Below, piece after piece: positions 12,239 through 24,181 of a DNA stretch of 64,000 nt (its first letter is position 1; the number at the start of each line of letters is the position of its first letter). A program made the position numbers and the translations under genes. The notes under the pieces are model-generated. The model worked only from the letters and a program-made list of their open reading frames with translations. It did not search any database and was not told the DNA's origin. Source of the stretch: Nymphaea colorata (lineage: Eukaryota > Streptophyta > Magnoliopsida > Nymphaeales > Nymphaeaceae); contig NC_045147.1 of the NCBI RefSeq assembly GCF_008831285.2, forward strand, positions 4,118,001 through 4,182,000. Reading direction: 5' to 3'.

Positions 12239-12556
12239 AGGGGGCGTTTGATTGCTCCTGATTAAAATCCTCAGGATTTGAAAACAGTTGATTTAATATC
12301 AGACCCTCCTCCTCTGATCTGAATCCAACTTTTTTTTTTCCCAATACAAAAAGATAAAATAAGGATTCCAACTTTTTTTTTCCCAATACAAAAAGATAAA
12401 ATAAGGATTTCAAGTGTGGATCTCTCAAGCCTGGCATACAATCCTTAGTTGATAAACCATGGATTTTGCCATAGATCCTTTGCCACAGCAGCAAAAACAT
12501 GCCACAGATCTACATCAGATCCTTGGATCTTAAATTTGAAATAATCAAACACCACC
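12239..12556. mobile_element. Tourist-like MITE
   Basis: The segment starts AGGGGGCGTTTGATT and ends AATCAAACACCACC, imperfect terminal inverted repeats of about 14 bp of the G-rich GTTTGATT type seen in PIF/Harbinger-derived MITEs. It is flanked on both sides by TAA (12236-12238 and 12557-12559), the expected 3 bp target duplication. It is about 318 bp, non-coding, and has an internal 42 bp tandem duplication. The 94-residue minus-strand ORF across it is a by-product of that duplication. Confidence 0.7.
12324..12408. repeat. 42 bp tandem duplication inside the MITE
   Basis: TCCAACTTTTTTTT...ATAAGGAT occurs at 12324-12366 and 12367-12408, almost identical except for the T-run length. This is a recent local duplication. 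Confidence 0.9.
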
Positions 12557-13158
12557 TAAGTCTCCAGACTTGTGCATGGCTTAAGGCAATTCTCACCTTG
12601 AAATCAAAGAGACATATTCAGTAGAGACGCACATTTGAAACTCAAAATTAATATTCGTTGAAGCCATGGTCCATGGAAGGACTGTGGATAGCTAAATATA
12701 TCAGACTACCGCTTCGAATTACCCGCTTGAAGAAGAACAAAAAAATTTTGCCTCAGATCCAACCTGCCGTAAGTAAGAGCTTATCTACGCCTCATGGTTT
12801 ACATGGTGAGGTTTGACCTAACTAGACTTCAAGGGTTTGATGTTGAAGGTGTTCCTACACAAACTAGTAGAGAAGGTTGTCTCCCTCTCTCCAACTTTCA
12901 GTCAACCTGCTGGAATTACAGTTAGAATTCGATTTTCCGAACACCATGTTCTGGCTGGGGTGAAGGCCACATCTAACATTTTAGATTATGCAATTTGTTA
13001 GCTAGTGAATAGTTAAGAATGAAGATCATGAACACCAGAAGGATCAGATTGTGCCCCAGCAGAAGTTATAATTCTTCAAACAACAGTCCCTGAATAAGCA
13101 TTAAATGAGAAATTGGACTTTTTGTATATATTATTCCCTGCTGTTCCCTCTCCCTCTG
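12557..13158. other. Non-coding stretch
   Basis: No conserved ORF, RNA gene or repeat end was seen between the MITE and the compound microsatellite. Confidence 0.4.
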
Positions 13159-13205
13159 CACACACACACACACGCACACACACACATATATATATATATA
13201 TGTAT

Positions 13206-13237
<32 letters not shown>

Positions 13238-13241
13238 AGAG
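13159..13241. repeat. Compound (CA)n(TA)n(GA)n microsatellite
   Basis: A run of CA with one CG interruption passes into TA repeats, then into GA repeats. ORFs crossing it in both directions are low-complexity artefacts. Confidence 0.95.
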
Positions 13242-15269
13242 AACAACACAAGGGAAAATCTCAGAAACAGAATCAGGGTTAAGACTTGATCTTAGTCTCG
13301 ATAAGTATCCCTCTTAATCAAGTAAGTGCACAAAATGATATATCTCATCAATTCAGGTGTTTACATTTGACATAGGTCCAAAAGCTTTTGCATGGTTTTT
13401 GAAATCTGATCTTAAGGGTACAATTGCTGTGCAGCTGCGGTGGAAAGTAAAGTCCTAGACTTTAGGTATCTTTTCGTCAGCATAACTGACAAATGAGTCA
13501 TATATTTAACATTTAACGCTTTACATTTACCACAGAAACTGGGTCCCTTGGATTCGTCCTCTTCCATTTGTGCCTGCTAATAAAGAATAGGCATTTCCCC
13601 TATTGTCACTTCTTTGGCTTTTCTCAACCCGCAAGGAAAAGCAAATAAAGTGGGCCAATAGCTGCACAAAGAACGAGACCAAGACACCCAACCTTACCAT
13701 GTGAGCACAATCATGACGCACCACATAAAGAAATGTTGACAGGAACGTGTGATTAGCCAAAAAGAAAAAAAAATGGCACCTGAAAAAGATGAAAATTTTG
13801 TTTCCCTGTGGGGGTGGGGTACGAGAGGCTCAGCTCCAGAGTCATCTCAACTGTAATTGTCAAAAGACTGTTATGACCTTCTAAACTGAACTCTAATATG
13901 AGAAACACCAGTTTGAACGAGCTACTAATTAGTAGAAAGAGAACACATTATGGCATTAAGCAGCAGCCAGTGCATTCAGCAGTTGCAGCCAGTCATTCTC
14001 AAATAGGTTCCAGAAACAAGATGTACTGCTCCTGGCTTGGCCCCTGTTCTCTTCAGAATAAGATCATTTAGACTTGTTAAATAGGCTTCACAAACTTGTT
14101 ATGATGAGTAAGTGTTCAGCTTGGCTTGTATGGGGTCTTAAGCATGCTATCGGGTCCGTTTATGAGTCAGTTTAAATTTGAATATTCAACAGGTGGAGCT
14201 TAAATTTCTTGTATCTATTAAGAGATATGCACTTTTACGAAGTACTGAGGCACCCAACTCCGGGTTGACGTGCTCTTCAGCAAAGACCTCATCTCGTCAA
14301 GAAAGAATAAGCCAAGCATGAACACAGAGCCGGAGCCCGAAAATTTTGTTTAAGGTCCATCAATATGTAAATGAGAAAAACAAACCCGAAGTATCAATAA
14401 GAACATACGCATTTTTTGTGGGTCTATGTGGGCAATTGCCTACACCTGCCTCTGCCCCTGCTTGAACCATTTAACAAAGTTCATTCTTGAAGCTTGTTGC
14501 CACTATTCTAAAGGGACTTACCTATATAAGGCAATGCCAATGAAGCTTAATCTCGGTGAATTATGCACAACAGAAGAAAGCGTTTATTCTGCATAGTGAA
14601 GAAGACACATGAAGTTTCTATGTATGGCACAGCTTATCAGGAATGCACGCATTCAATTCCATCTCCATGATCAACCCAAGCGCCAAATAAGACAATAACC
14701 ATCCGACCCTGATGTATGGCTCTTATTATCTTTATTGACCTCTAAGCAATCTGACTTACGTGGAAGGTTGAGTTAGATTTACACAAAGGGTCACATCTTC
14801 TTCAGGTATATTGTCGAAGAACCTTGCCCTAATGAATTCTACTTCATTCGTGATAGCTTGACAAAGCACAAGCACACGAGACTACTTTGGTTGCAAACAA
14901 ACCTGACGTCACATGCACAATAATTTTCTAATTTGGAATTCCAGCTTCTCTAGATTTAATCAAAGTTGCATCTATACTCAACACAGTAGGATCAAACAAA
15001 ATCTACTAATTTGTGATGGACGATACAAGTCTAAAAGGGACCAAACTAGGAAGATTAACGCTATGAATGTGTAGCTAACTTTTTCTCTAATTTCAACACA
15101 ATCCTTATAATTGCAGTTGTATGAGGATTTGTTAGAGTCAGTTACAAGTTATATATAATAGGGCTGAATCAAAAAGTTAAAATGTTTATATAGGCTTTAA
15201 ACTGAACCAATGGATGCATTCCCTTCCATGGGTAAATTAATCAGAACTTTTTCTCACTCAAGCAGGCAG
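13242..15269. other. Non-coding stretch
   Basis: No protein family was recognised. A minus-strand ORF of 77 codons (13527-13760) has a hydrophobic stretch but no other support. The sequence looks like ordinary intergenic DNA before the LINE. Confidence 0.4.
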
Positions 15270-18200
15270 GGGAATGTCCCCATCCATTTATTGATAAGAA
15301 CAACATAGGAATAAAGAATAAAAGAATAAAAAACAAGAGAAACAGAAGTTCAACAAAGCTCATCAGAGCTGAAAAACAACATAAGGGAGAAACTCAATCA
15401 ACAATATCTGCTAGCAGTGAAATAACGTCTTTACAAAGGGTGCCAATTGAGAAAATGAAAGCTCCCAATCTTCTACAAAGATCAGAGAATCTGACCATTG
15501 AGATATGAGAAGAAAGTGTTTCATCTTGAAATAATCGTTTCCAAACTCCATTGTTTCAATTAAGCACGATCGAACTGACAGATGCAGGAATGAAAGACAC
15601 CACCGGCTCCAATAGAGCAGCCTGTCCCAAAATCAAGCAGTCTTATGAGGAGTCCCAAAAATTTTGGATCATTGTCTTCTTAAAACAAAGAACAACAACA
15701 CCAAGTCAAACATCCTTCATCATAGAGGAGACTAATTCGACCATTCACCCATTCACTGGAAGATGGCACCAAAAAGGGCTAAATACCTTAGTAGACAACC
15801 ACCATCTTATAGCTTTAAGGGCAGGTTCAGACCATTGTGAATTCAGAATGGCCTCAGACCAAGCATTCCAAATTTCAGATTTTGCATGGTCAAGTGACCT
15901 GAAAACACCATTATGGACTGCCTGATTATGGAAGCACCAACCGCAGAGTTAAAGCAAAGTCGCTAACATTTCCTTAACTCTTTGCAACAAAACTTTGTTC
16001 CGAACCACCATAAAAAGATTAAGCAGAAATCACCATATGGAAACCTGGCCACTCCAAACCATAAAAGAATGAGCATCCAAATTCTTCTTGCAAAGGTACA
16101 TATAAAGGGTAAGTAGTTCTGATCTTCAGTTGCCCACCAACATAGACTGCATCGAGACCCTAAAACGAGTCTAATTCTCTGGGCTTCGACTTCTGTTGAA
16201 AGTCAGCCAAAACTAGCTACATAAGAGACAGCCAAATCTAGCTAGATAAGAGAAACAAGATATGCAAGGCAAAGATCCACCAATCCACATTCTGTGCCTT
16301 CACCCCATAAAGCCTTTATATCTGATCCATTGCCAATTTTGAGCTCTAGATTTCACTGGGTTACAATTCCTTCCAGATGAGTGTGTCCTGTCCCAGGCTG
16401 AGCTGAACATTAAGTCTATCAATAATAATTGGATTATTTATCCATCTTAAATCATCAAGACAGAATATCCTAAGAGCTTCTTCTACCAAAACATTCAGTT
16501 GTTTCACCACCTGACCATACACATGGCTAGGAATTAACTGCTGTAAAACACTGTTATTCCAAAGGTCACTCCAAAAAATTTCCATTACTATTAAAAGCAA
16601 GTATGGGGATAGTGGATCCTTCTGGTGCAATCCCCTCTCACTATCAAAAACTTCACTCTCGCTCCCATTAATCAAAAGATCATACAAAGAGGCGCAAATA
16701 CTAGTCATCACCTTTTCCACCCATAAAGAATGAAATAAAAAAAACTTAAAGGGACAGTCCAAGAGCTTCTAGTTTGCCCCAGCGTATGCTCTTCGGTGAT
16801 ATCAATTTTTGCAAAAAAACCAGGAAATGCTGAACAGCCATGGAATGGTACATCTCTTGTGCAAGAAGATAACTATCGTGGATGATTCTATGAAAGAGGA
16901 AAGCATCTTGACAGCTGGAAATGACCTTATCAAGAATATTCTTCATTCAAGAACCATGTCCATTGAAATGAATTTAAAGATACTATTCCCAAAAGCAATA
17001 GGCCTAAAGTTAGAGATGTGCCTCGAATCTCCTTTCTTGGGAAGTAACACAATGTGATTTTGACCCACTTCTTCAATTTGCCTTTCGAGAAGAAGTCTGT
17101 TACAGCCTGAGACATCCACCCCCACTACATCCCAATGCTTTTTGAAAAAGGCTATTTGTGGAAACCATTTGGACCAGGAGAACTATCATGATTAGCTTTT
17201 TTAACGCAGCCCAAGCAATCTTTCAGCCTAAATATGTTTAAGAAGACTCTCATTTTCTTTTGAAGAAATCAATGGGCCATTCCATAAATGGGCAGGCAAC
17301 ATCCCTGAAGAATTATCTTTAGAAAAGGACCTTTTAAAGTGCCGGTAGCGGGCTGCATGAATCTCACCTGTATCCTCAAATAAACCCTCATTATTGTCAA
17401 TGTTTTCTATAGATTTTTTCTTTCTTTCACCATTAACAACAGAATGAAAAAATAAAAATAAAATAAAATATTTCCATTATTGTGCTGAGCCAACGAATCC
17501 TCGCCTTTTGCCTCCACATACATTCCTCATCTTTAAGGGCATGAAGCAAGGAGTGTCGAAGATCTTCTTTTGAAGCCCATGAGGGAGAATCATGAACACT
17601 TTCTGCATTGAGCTCCTCCAATCCTGCTGAAGTTTGGAAACATGAACATCAACCCTCTCCAAATCATAATTATTCCATTGAGCAAATCTTCCGACTCTAT
17701 TCAGCTTAGAAGTCAGTTGGACCATAGGACAACCTTTAACGGAAGAAGCCCAAGCACAAGCAATAATTCTTTTACATGGTGGGTACTCCTCCCAATAGTG
17801 GAAGTATCTAAATGCCCTTGCCTACTTCTCTGAAAGTAGGACTGCTAGTCTAAAACATCAATATCCCATGATCAGATGGCACTATATTCTTAAATAAGCA
17901 GTTATTCATTTCATCCAACCACAAGCTATTGACAAAGCACCTGCCTATTTTGCTTTCGACCAGGGCTTGTGAACCTATTAGACCGAGTGATTTTTTTCTC
18001 TGCATCTCTTATTTCATTTAGACCTGCATACTGAGAAAAAGTGATAAAAGAGCAGCAAGTAATGGAGGTCAGTGCCCTCTGTTTTCTCTGACTGGACCAC
18101 AACTGTATTGAAGTCTCCTAATATAACAGTAGGAATCTGTATATTAGCAAAAACTGCTCTATGCATGAGTAGCTACCCTCTCTGATGTCTGAAATCAATG

Positions 18201-18720
18201 TGTAAGTAGATGCCCACTGCGTCAAACTTTCTCCCTGAAGAAATCATTCGAACTGCAGTCCACCTAGTAAGAACTAAACCTACAGCTGGTGAGATTGTAG
18301 TCACGCCTTTTCCACTAAAAACCAATATGGCCCAATTGCCCTCAGCTTTGAAATTGGATCCATATCATAATCTCTATGTCTGAACACAAATCTACCAAAT
18401 CTCTCCTATGAAAGCATGGTGTCGAATAGGAAAAGAATTATCTGGATCATAGTATCTAACAAAGTGAAAACATTCTCTTTGGGCTGCACTGTTTGCAAGC
18501 CCTCTGACAGTCCATACTATGATTTTCAAGATCAGGAAGTGTCAGATTATCTTCCACACTCCCTCAACCAACATTGATCAAGGAGGCCTCCTCAGAATCC
18601 ACCATATCCACGGGCTGTTCTCCCGGGCCAAACTGAACCTCAACAAACTCAGTGGATAAGGACAGGCCCTTCTTTTTCAAAGTACTTACCTGCTTGATCA
18701 AAGTGAACGCTTTTTACCAA
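15270..18720 (-). pseudogene. L1-type LINE remnant (endonuclease and reverse transcriptase)
   Basis: Read on the minus strand, the order fits a plant L1 ORF2. At 18480-18540 ILKIIVWTVRGLANS is the start of the AP-type endonuclease, and VILGDFNTVV near 18120 is its conserved GDFN motif. The linker region follows at 17480-17725 (LTSKLNRVGRFAQWNNYDL, then WRQKARIRWL). RT motifs come next: VLLPKKGDSRHISNFRPIA (about 17030), ISSCQDAFLFHRIIHDSYLL (about 16900) and GLHQKDPLSPYL (about 16610; the family usually has RQGDP). The FADD catalytic region is missing and many stops are present, so it is dead. The 3' part (15270-16300) is aligned only loosely and no poly-A tail was seen. Confidence 0.85.
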
Positions 18721-19488
18721 TGAAAGTATCTAAAACCCCCATCTTCCAAAAGCAATCGGACTTATCAGTTATATAAAGAAAGCAACCCAATTGTTCCAAG
18801 CATTACATTTACCCACCTGCCTTTGCATTTTTGAGGATGAGACACATATCAGGTTAGGCAGAAACTTGTACATATCCAGCTCACAGTCTAAAAGTTTACA
18901 CTAAGTCAGCAAGATTTTGATACCCCAACTCTATCGGATGAATAAGAAACAATATTGGTGAACGATTAAACCGCTGATCAAGTTGTACATAGGTCCAATT
19001 CAAACTATAAGCTTGATACAGCCTCAGAACTCGAACGAAGTTGACATTTGTAGACGAATTCTACATTTTTTAGGTCAGTCTTTCCTCTTCATGTACAGTT
19101 ACAAGACAGAGATTAACATGGTAGAGCATGACGTCACACTCGAATCGCATGATCCACCCATGTGTACAACTAGAATTACTGCATCCGATTGTTTTAGCTG
19201 TTTCAATGCATTTTCGGATACCTCCTCTATGCAGGAGGCAAGTTTTTGATCCTCCTTTTCTTGGCCCCGCGTGACCTTGACAAGGACGCAAAATAGCAGT
19301 AGTTTTGTATCCATATTTGCTGCCATTAGGCAAATCCATGGCATTAAATGAATCCTTTATTTAATCAGTCTCTTGGTCGTTGAACATTCTGTAAAGATTT
19401 TATCTTCCTTGATGGCACACTTAGTCCTCCTGTGCATATCCTTGACACGGTCCTAAGCCATGCAGCATGCCTGTAAACAAATTTTTTT
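18721..19488. other. Spacer between LINE and PPR gene, probable PPR 3' UTR at its right end
   Basis: Minus-strand ORFs at 19070-19344 overlap each other in two frames; one begins with a hydrophobic stretch (MDTKLLLFCVLVKV) but shows no family motif. Part of this interval is likely the 3' UTR of the PPR gene, given its position directly downstream. Confidence 0.35.
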
Positions 19489-20865
19489 TTACAGTTTAAC
19501 CAAACTACACCCAGCGGTCTTTTTCAATTTCTTCTCTTTCATAATTCTTCTATACTTAGTCGTGTTATCCCAACGGCCTGATAGAGCAGCAATGTTTGCT
19601 GCAAGCACATAATTTGCTCCAAGATCTGGGTCCACTTCAAGAAGTTTCATCATGCCTTCATCAACGCCAACAAACCGACTATGGCTTCTACAGGAACCAA
19701 CGAAACTTCTCAGTATAACACTATTAGGTTTGAATGGCATCTTCATCATGAACTCATATGCTTCATCTAACATCCCAGCGCGCCCCAGCATGTCTACCAT
19801 GCAACCGTAATGCTCCATTGTGGGCTCAATATTAAAAGTGTCTCTCATATTATCAAATAATCGGCGACCTTCTCCTACCAAACCAAGATGACTGCATGCA
19901 GAAAGAATAATTGTGAAGGCCATACTATCAGGTTCAAAATTTTCAAGTTGCATTCGTGAGAATAATGCAACGGTTTCTTCTGCCCGACCATGTTTAGCGG
20001 AAGCACTAATCATGGCTGTCCATGTTGCCAGATTCTTCACAACCAAACCATTGAAAACCTGAAAAGCACTATTAACTTTTCCACAAGAAGCATACATATT
20101 CAGAAGAGCAGTGCCTAGAGGAGCATCCAGACCAATGCCATTAACAATAATCTGATTGTGAACGCTTTCACCTAATCTCAGACTATCGAGACCAGAACAG
20201 GCCGACAAAAGGCTTACATAGGTGATAGAGTTCGGCATGACACTCGCAAATTTCATATCACAAAATGCTAATAATGCATCAGCATATAGACCACGATGCA
20301 CGTATGCCGCCATAATGGAGCTCCATGACACCGTATCTGTCTCAGGTATTTCATCGAACACTTTCCTTGCTTCTTCAATGGAGCCGCACGCCCCATACAT
20401 GCCAACAAGAGTATTAAGAACATGCAAATCTCGCGCAAAACCCATCTTCAGAACGACAGAGTGAATCTGTTTCCCTACTCCCAACATGAGCGAAGAAGAA
20501 CATGCCTTGAGAACGAAGGGAAACGTGAAGTTATCGGGCAGAACACCGCTTCTTCTGAACTGGTTGAACAATTGGATGCATTTCGTTGAGCTTGAAAACA
20601 CAAGTGAAGACGGTGATAATCGGTTCCTGGAATAGCCTCTGAACAAGGCGTTCCAGGCGAAGAGGGAGGATCGCCCATGGCTGTGGTCGAAGATGGAGCG
20701 AGCATAGTCGATGAGGCCAACAAGCGACACCGCGCAGAGGTGGATGAGGCCGGCGAGCGCGTCGGGTTCTCGATCGAGGGCGGATTTGATGAAGAGGGAG
20801 TGAAGCTGCATTACATGGTGAACGTTGGTGCACCGTCGGAGGTGGCCACGAGGGTGGCTGTGCAT
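19489..20865 (-). CDS. PLS-class pentatricopeptide repeat protein, E subgroup
   Basis: PPR proteins bind organellar RNA in mitochondria or plastids and act in editing, splicing or stability. The intronless minus-strand frame has tandem PPR units, recognisable from PDNFTFPFVLKACSS, LHVLNTLVGMYGACGSIEEA, DTVSWSSIMAAYVHRG, PNSITYVSLLSACSG, LGTALLNMYASCGKV, NLATWTAMISASAKHG and PDSMAFTIILSACSHLG. The C-terminal part (HYGCMVDMLGRAGMLDEA ... NYVLAANIAALSGRWD ... GCSLVKL) is an E domain that stops before any E+ or DYW domain. A longer frame opens at 20991, but its first codons lie in a transposon end at 20912; I therefore prefer the ATG at 20865, giving 458 residues. An older start could lie beyond the insertion. 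Orthology and targeting cannot be settled by eye. Confidence 0.88.
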   Translation of the reverse strand: MHSHPRGHLRRCTNVHHVMQLHSLFIKSALDREPDALAGLIHLCAVSLVGLIDYARSIFDHSHGRSSLFAWNALFRGYSRNRLSPSSLVFSSSTKCIQLFNQFRRSGVLPDNFTFPFVLKACSSSLMLGVGKQIHSVVLKMGFARDLHVLNTLVGMYGACGSIEEARKVFDEIPETDTVSWSSIMAAYVHRGLYADALLAFCDMKFASVMPNSITYVSLLSACSGLDSLRLGESVHNQIIVNGIGLDAPLGTALLNMYASCGKVNSAFQVFNGLVVKNLATWTAMISASAKHGRAEETVALFSRMQLENFEPDSMAFTIILSACSHLGLVGEGRRLFDNMRDTFNIEPTMEHYGCMVDMLGRAGMLDEAYEFMMKMPFKPNSVILRSFVGSCRSHSRFVGVDEGMMKLLEVDPDLGANYVLAANIAALSGRWDNTTKYRRIMKEKKLKKTAGCSLVKL

Positions 20866-21581
20866 CGCCAGCGCACGTTCAACAGTAGCGGGAGCAGCTG
20901 GAGATCGTTGAGGGGCCGTTTGATGGCTTGATGAAAATATAAGATATGAAAAAATGAAATGAGAAAGATTTTTTTCAAAATATATTTTCAATTTTATATT
21001 TCTGAGTTTGATGGTACAAAAATATATTTTCGGAAAATTAATTCTGTATGATGATAAGGAAACATTTATCCAGATTTACAAAAATATGGCAAGAACATGG
21101 TTATGAATGTATGGATGTATAGACCGGATATAATCGCCCACACAATCGATTATAACAATTCTGATTTGCTGACCTTCTGCCCTTTTTCTAGTTGACATCG
21201 ATTTGAACCTTTCGGTTCAAATTCACCCACCTGTCTAATGATGAACTCATTCACCCGGTTGAGAGGATCCATCTTCCTCAACCGTAAGGATTGCATGAAA
21301 ACAAAATCACAATTTTAACATTCTAAATTGAGATATTCATTACGAAGTACTGAATTGTTGCTCAATTGCATCTCACGCTCCATTACGCGGATGCAACAAC
21401 TCAATTATAAGGAACATATAACAAATATGGAAGCCATAAAAAAACCAAAATTCAACAACACGTCAATAGACTATCAAACATACCATACAATTCAACAACA
21501 AAGCGCAACGACAACACGACAGAGCGAATAAAGAGGACCGTATAAAGCAGGACAAAGTGAATAAAGAAGGATCGGATCATT

Positions 21582-21720
21582 GTTCCCATCAGTGATAAAA
21601 TACTAAACATAGTCCCATCAATGATAAAATAAACATACATAGTCCCATCAGTGATAAAATGCGCATCAAACCACATACAAAGTCCCATCAGTGATAAAAT
21701 ATTTACATATTCCCATCAGT
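21582..21720. repeat. Dispersed short direct repeats (CCCATCAGTGATAAAAT)
   Basis: TCCCATCAGTGATAAAAT or close variants start near 21584, 21613, 21643, 21683 and, partly, 21711, with irregular spacers. This is a subterminal repeat array within the DNA element and could be a transposase or accessory-protein binding region, by analogy with other DNA transposons. Confidence 0.75.
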
Positions 21721-21883
21721 GTTCACTGTTCAGAAGAGCTTCAATGTTCAATAGAAAGCCAAGTGCATGTGTCGAGTATCCATAGAAGCAAATACATATG
21801 CAGTGTCTCTGCACCATAAGAAAACAAAAAACTCAAACAAAATCAAAATTTCCCCTTGCACGACCTTCAAACATTCGTCACAA

Positions 21884-22156
21884 TCATGTCAGTGCTTCAT
21901 CTTCCATCAGTCCTGAAAACATAAACAAAGACATCACATTTTCGAAGAGATTAAAGCGTAAAAAGCGATAAAATGAAATTGTTATTGTACTTGACTTCAT
22001 GCCAGGGAGTCTTGTTTGCTCAACTAGAAGATGTATAAGATGATCTAGTTGAGCGTCACTCCAGACAAGACTATAATTTCTTGAGCTTGATCCTTCCATA
22101 GGTACTACAATATGGGAAAAAACATCAAGTAAATGCAAACCCCAAGATAGGAACAA
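21884..22156 (-). pseudogene. SANT/Myb-like accessory ORF fragment of the PIF-like element
   Basis: The minus-strand frame contains WSDAQLDHLIHLLVEQTRLP, which looks like the start of the Myb/SANT-like DNA-binding domain encoded by ORF1 of plant PIF/Harbinger elements (W-x-D, then a helix ending in EQ). It is only about 90 codons, without the rest of the domain, so it is a fragment or a single exon. The assignment is from pattern recognition only. Confidence 0.4.
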
Positions 22157-23139
22157 AAAACAATGGCTAGCAGCATAAATAGTAGAGCAACTGAGACATT
22201 CATTCCTATGGTGATTTGTTTCAAGAAGATGTTTGGATGGGGTTTACAACAACTCGAAGAGTTGATCAGCTTCTTGTCAAGCAATGTTTATTTAAGTTGA
22301 AGCACCAAAACAAATGAAGAACATGCATAAGAAAATAACTACACCAAGACAAATGAAGAACCTGCATAAGAAAATGTCTACCATAGCAAATGTGAAGTCA
22401 CCTTAATCAAAATAAGGGTGCCTCCTTTACAACTGAAGCAATTGAAACAAAGAAAACATTCATATAAACACTGAATATGTGCATGATGCCCATCCTTCAA
22501 TTTTGTTCCCTACATTTGAGATGTAACTATGGCATACACATTCATACAGATGCATAATATGTGCATTGTGCACTTTTTCATTTTTAACACCTACAGTACA
22601 TCACAATGTAGAAGCTTTCGAACAACCCACAAACTGATATCTAGTGGAAGAACTAAGTCAAACGACATCCAACTAAGTCAAATGAGATCTTCCTACATGA
22701 CACAAATAAGGTATAGAAACTACAAGATCACACCATTGGCCATAACACGATCAGTACATGTAACTGTAGAAGCTATCAAGCAAAAGGGGATTCAGAACAT
22801 ATAGGACAAAATCATGAGAACTTGAAAAAAAAAAGGGATTGATGCTCACAAACAGGGAAACAAAAAGTTTATGAAACCAAATGCTCACTAGAACAGTACG
22901 AGCTTTTCTCAGTAGAACACAATCAACATAATAAACATGCGTGCAGACATCACCTGAGAAGAAATCAGGAAAATATACGAAAAGAAAAGGGGATTGATGT
23001 TCACGGCAGAGATCCAACAAGCAATACAAAAAAGAAATGAAAGAGGGATAAACAACAGTGCAGACATCAGAGCTTCGTTTTCAGTTGACGCACCCACAGG
23101 GATTCAAAACGCCTACTTGGAGAGGGGAACAAGAGAAAG

Positions 23140-23141
<2 letters not shown>

Positions 23142-23172
<31 letters not shown>
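23142..23172. repeat. (GA)n microsatellite
   Basis: An uninterrupted GA run within the right part of the PIF-like element; the Ser/Leu-rich minus-strand ORFs here derive from it. Confidence 0.95.
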
Positions 23173-23174
<2 letters not shown>

Positions 23175-23499
23175 CGGGAGGCTAGCGGCTGCACTGAGAG
23201 GAGGCGTGGAGGTGTCGAGCTCTGATGCGGAGAGGGAGAGGAGGCATGCGAGGGAGTCTTCTGCGGGTGCGTCGACGAGAAAGAAGAGGGAGCGGCTGCG
23301 GCACATGAAGGAAAAGAAGAAGACGCGAAGACGCGCTCGCGTGCCCTAACGGGCAAAAATAAAATTCCGGAAAAAAATTCCAGAATTCGACTTCAACGGT
23401 CAAAAAAATTTTTCCATGTTTGATACGATGGAAGAAATTTCAAATTTTTGAATTATTTTTCTCGATGAACAGTTCTTTTCTGGCACATCAAATGCCCCC

Positions 23500-24181
23500 T
23501 TAAGGAGAATGTTCGGTCGTGATCATCAAACCCCTTTTAACAAACAAACAAACAATAAAATCCTTTTATTGAAATCTCGCTATAAGTGAGGTCGTTTTAG
23601 AAGTAGGTTCGTGTCACATAGACGAATTTTTCTTTCATTTTTCACCTACGTACGTCTCCTCGCTAGACTTACCTCACCACCCATATGAAAATTCAAAGAA
23701 CAAGGGACAACCAGGCTTGCCTCAACTCAAGGACTTAATCTTTTTCTTAATAGTAGAACTTTACAAAGACTCAAAGCAGACACATGACATCCTACTATAC
23801 AACGCTCGACTCGATTTAAATACTCGGCCAGAACATTCAAGTTTCAAGCACTAGGCGGCAACACTATTCCGCTGACATTCAAATTCAAAACCAAGGTGCC
23901 ATGGCCATCCTGCGGAAGTTCAAATTCAAACTAAGGCGCCAGGGCCATCCCGCAGAAGTTCAAATGTGGCGACAGGCCTAAACCGCCCGTCAGCCACCTG
24001 TCCCACAACCGCTGCTGCACATGCCAGTGGTTGGCCACGGGCCCTGCTACCCGCGAGCCATCTGTGCTGCAGAACCATCACCTGCCACGTTCCCTCGGCC
24101 TGCAACTGCTAGGTGCTGCCTGGCACCACTGCCAGCTGCCATCTAGCAATATATGTTCCCTCCAAGGCACCACATTCAAAT
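23500..24181. other. Spacer between the PIF-like element and element B
   Basis: No protein family is recognisable. The right half is GC-rich, with GCCAC/GCAGC words resembling LTR interiors seen later in the window, so it may be an eroded LTR piece. It includes a 40 bp tandem duplication. Confidence 0.35.
23878..23958. repeat. 40 bp tandem duplication
   Basis: TTCAAATTCAAA...GGCCATCC...AGAAG-type units lie at 23878-23918 and 23919-23958 with several substitutions; a third copy starts and breaks off. Confidence 0.8.

Larger units (their letters stand above)
20912..23499. mobile_element. PIF/Harbinger-like DNA transposon, probably non-autonomous
   Basis: The left end GGGGCCGTTTGATGGC and the right end GCACATCAAATGCCCCC are imperfect inverted repeats about 2.6 kb apart. 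A minus-strand ORF inside resembles the SANT/Myb-like accessory protein of PIF/Harbinger elements; no transposase was recognised. Target duplications are not clean (TGA on the left, TTA on the right), so the family assignment rests on the termini and the ORF. The same type of ends, in shorter form, occurs on the MITE at 12.2 kb. It lies immediately upstream of, or within the 5' end of, the PPR gene. Confidence 0.6.

Noticed and set aside
13527-13760. Small membrane-protein gene on the minus strand
   Set aside because: Only a short hydrophobic stretch supports it; no family motif, and the length is within chance for this composition.
15551-15925. 124-codon plus-strand gene
   Set aside because: It lies antisense to the 3' part of the LINE and shows no motif of its own.
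19070-19344. Small secreted protein next to the PPR gene
   Set aside because: Two overlapping minus-strand frames compete, neither has cysteine spacing or a family motif; more likely 3' UTR.
21582-21720. CRISPR-like repeat array
   Set aside because: Five short repeats with uneven spacers in a plant DNA transposon; repeats vary and no cas genes exist. Better explained as subterminal transposon repeats.
23067-23403. Ser/Leu/Pro-rich minus-strand proteins
   Set aside because: They translate a GA/CT microsatellite and GC-rich flank in three frames; composition artefact.
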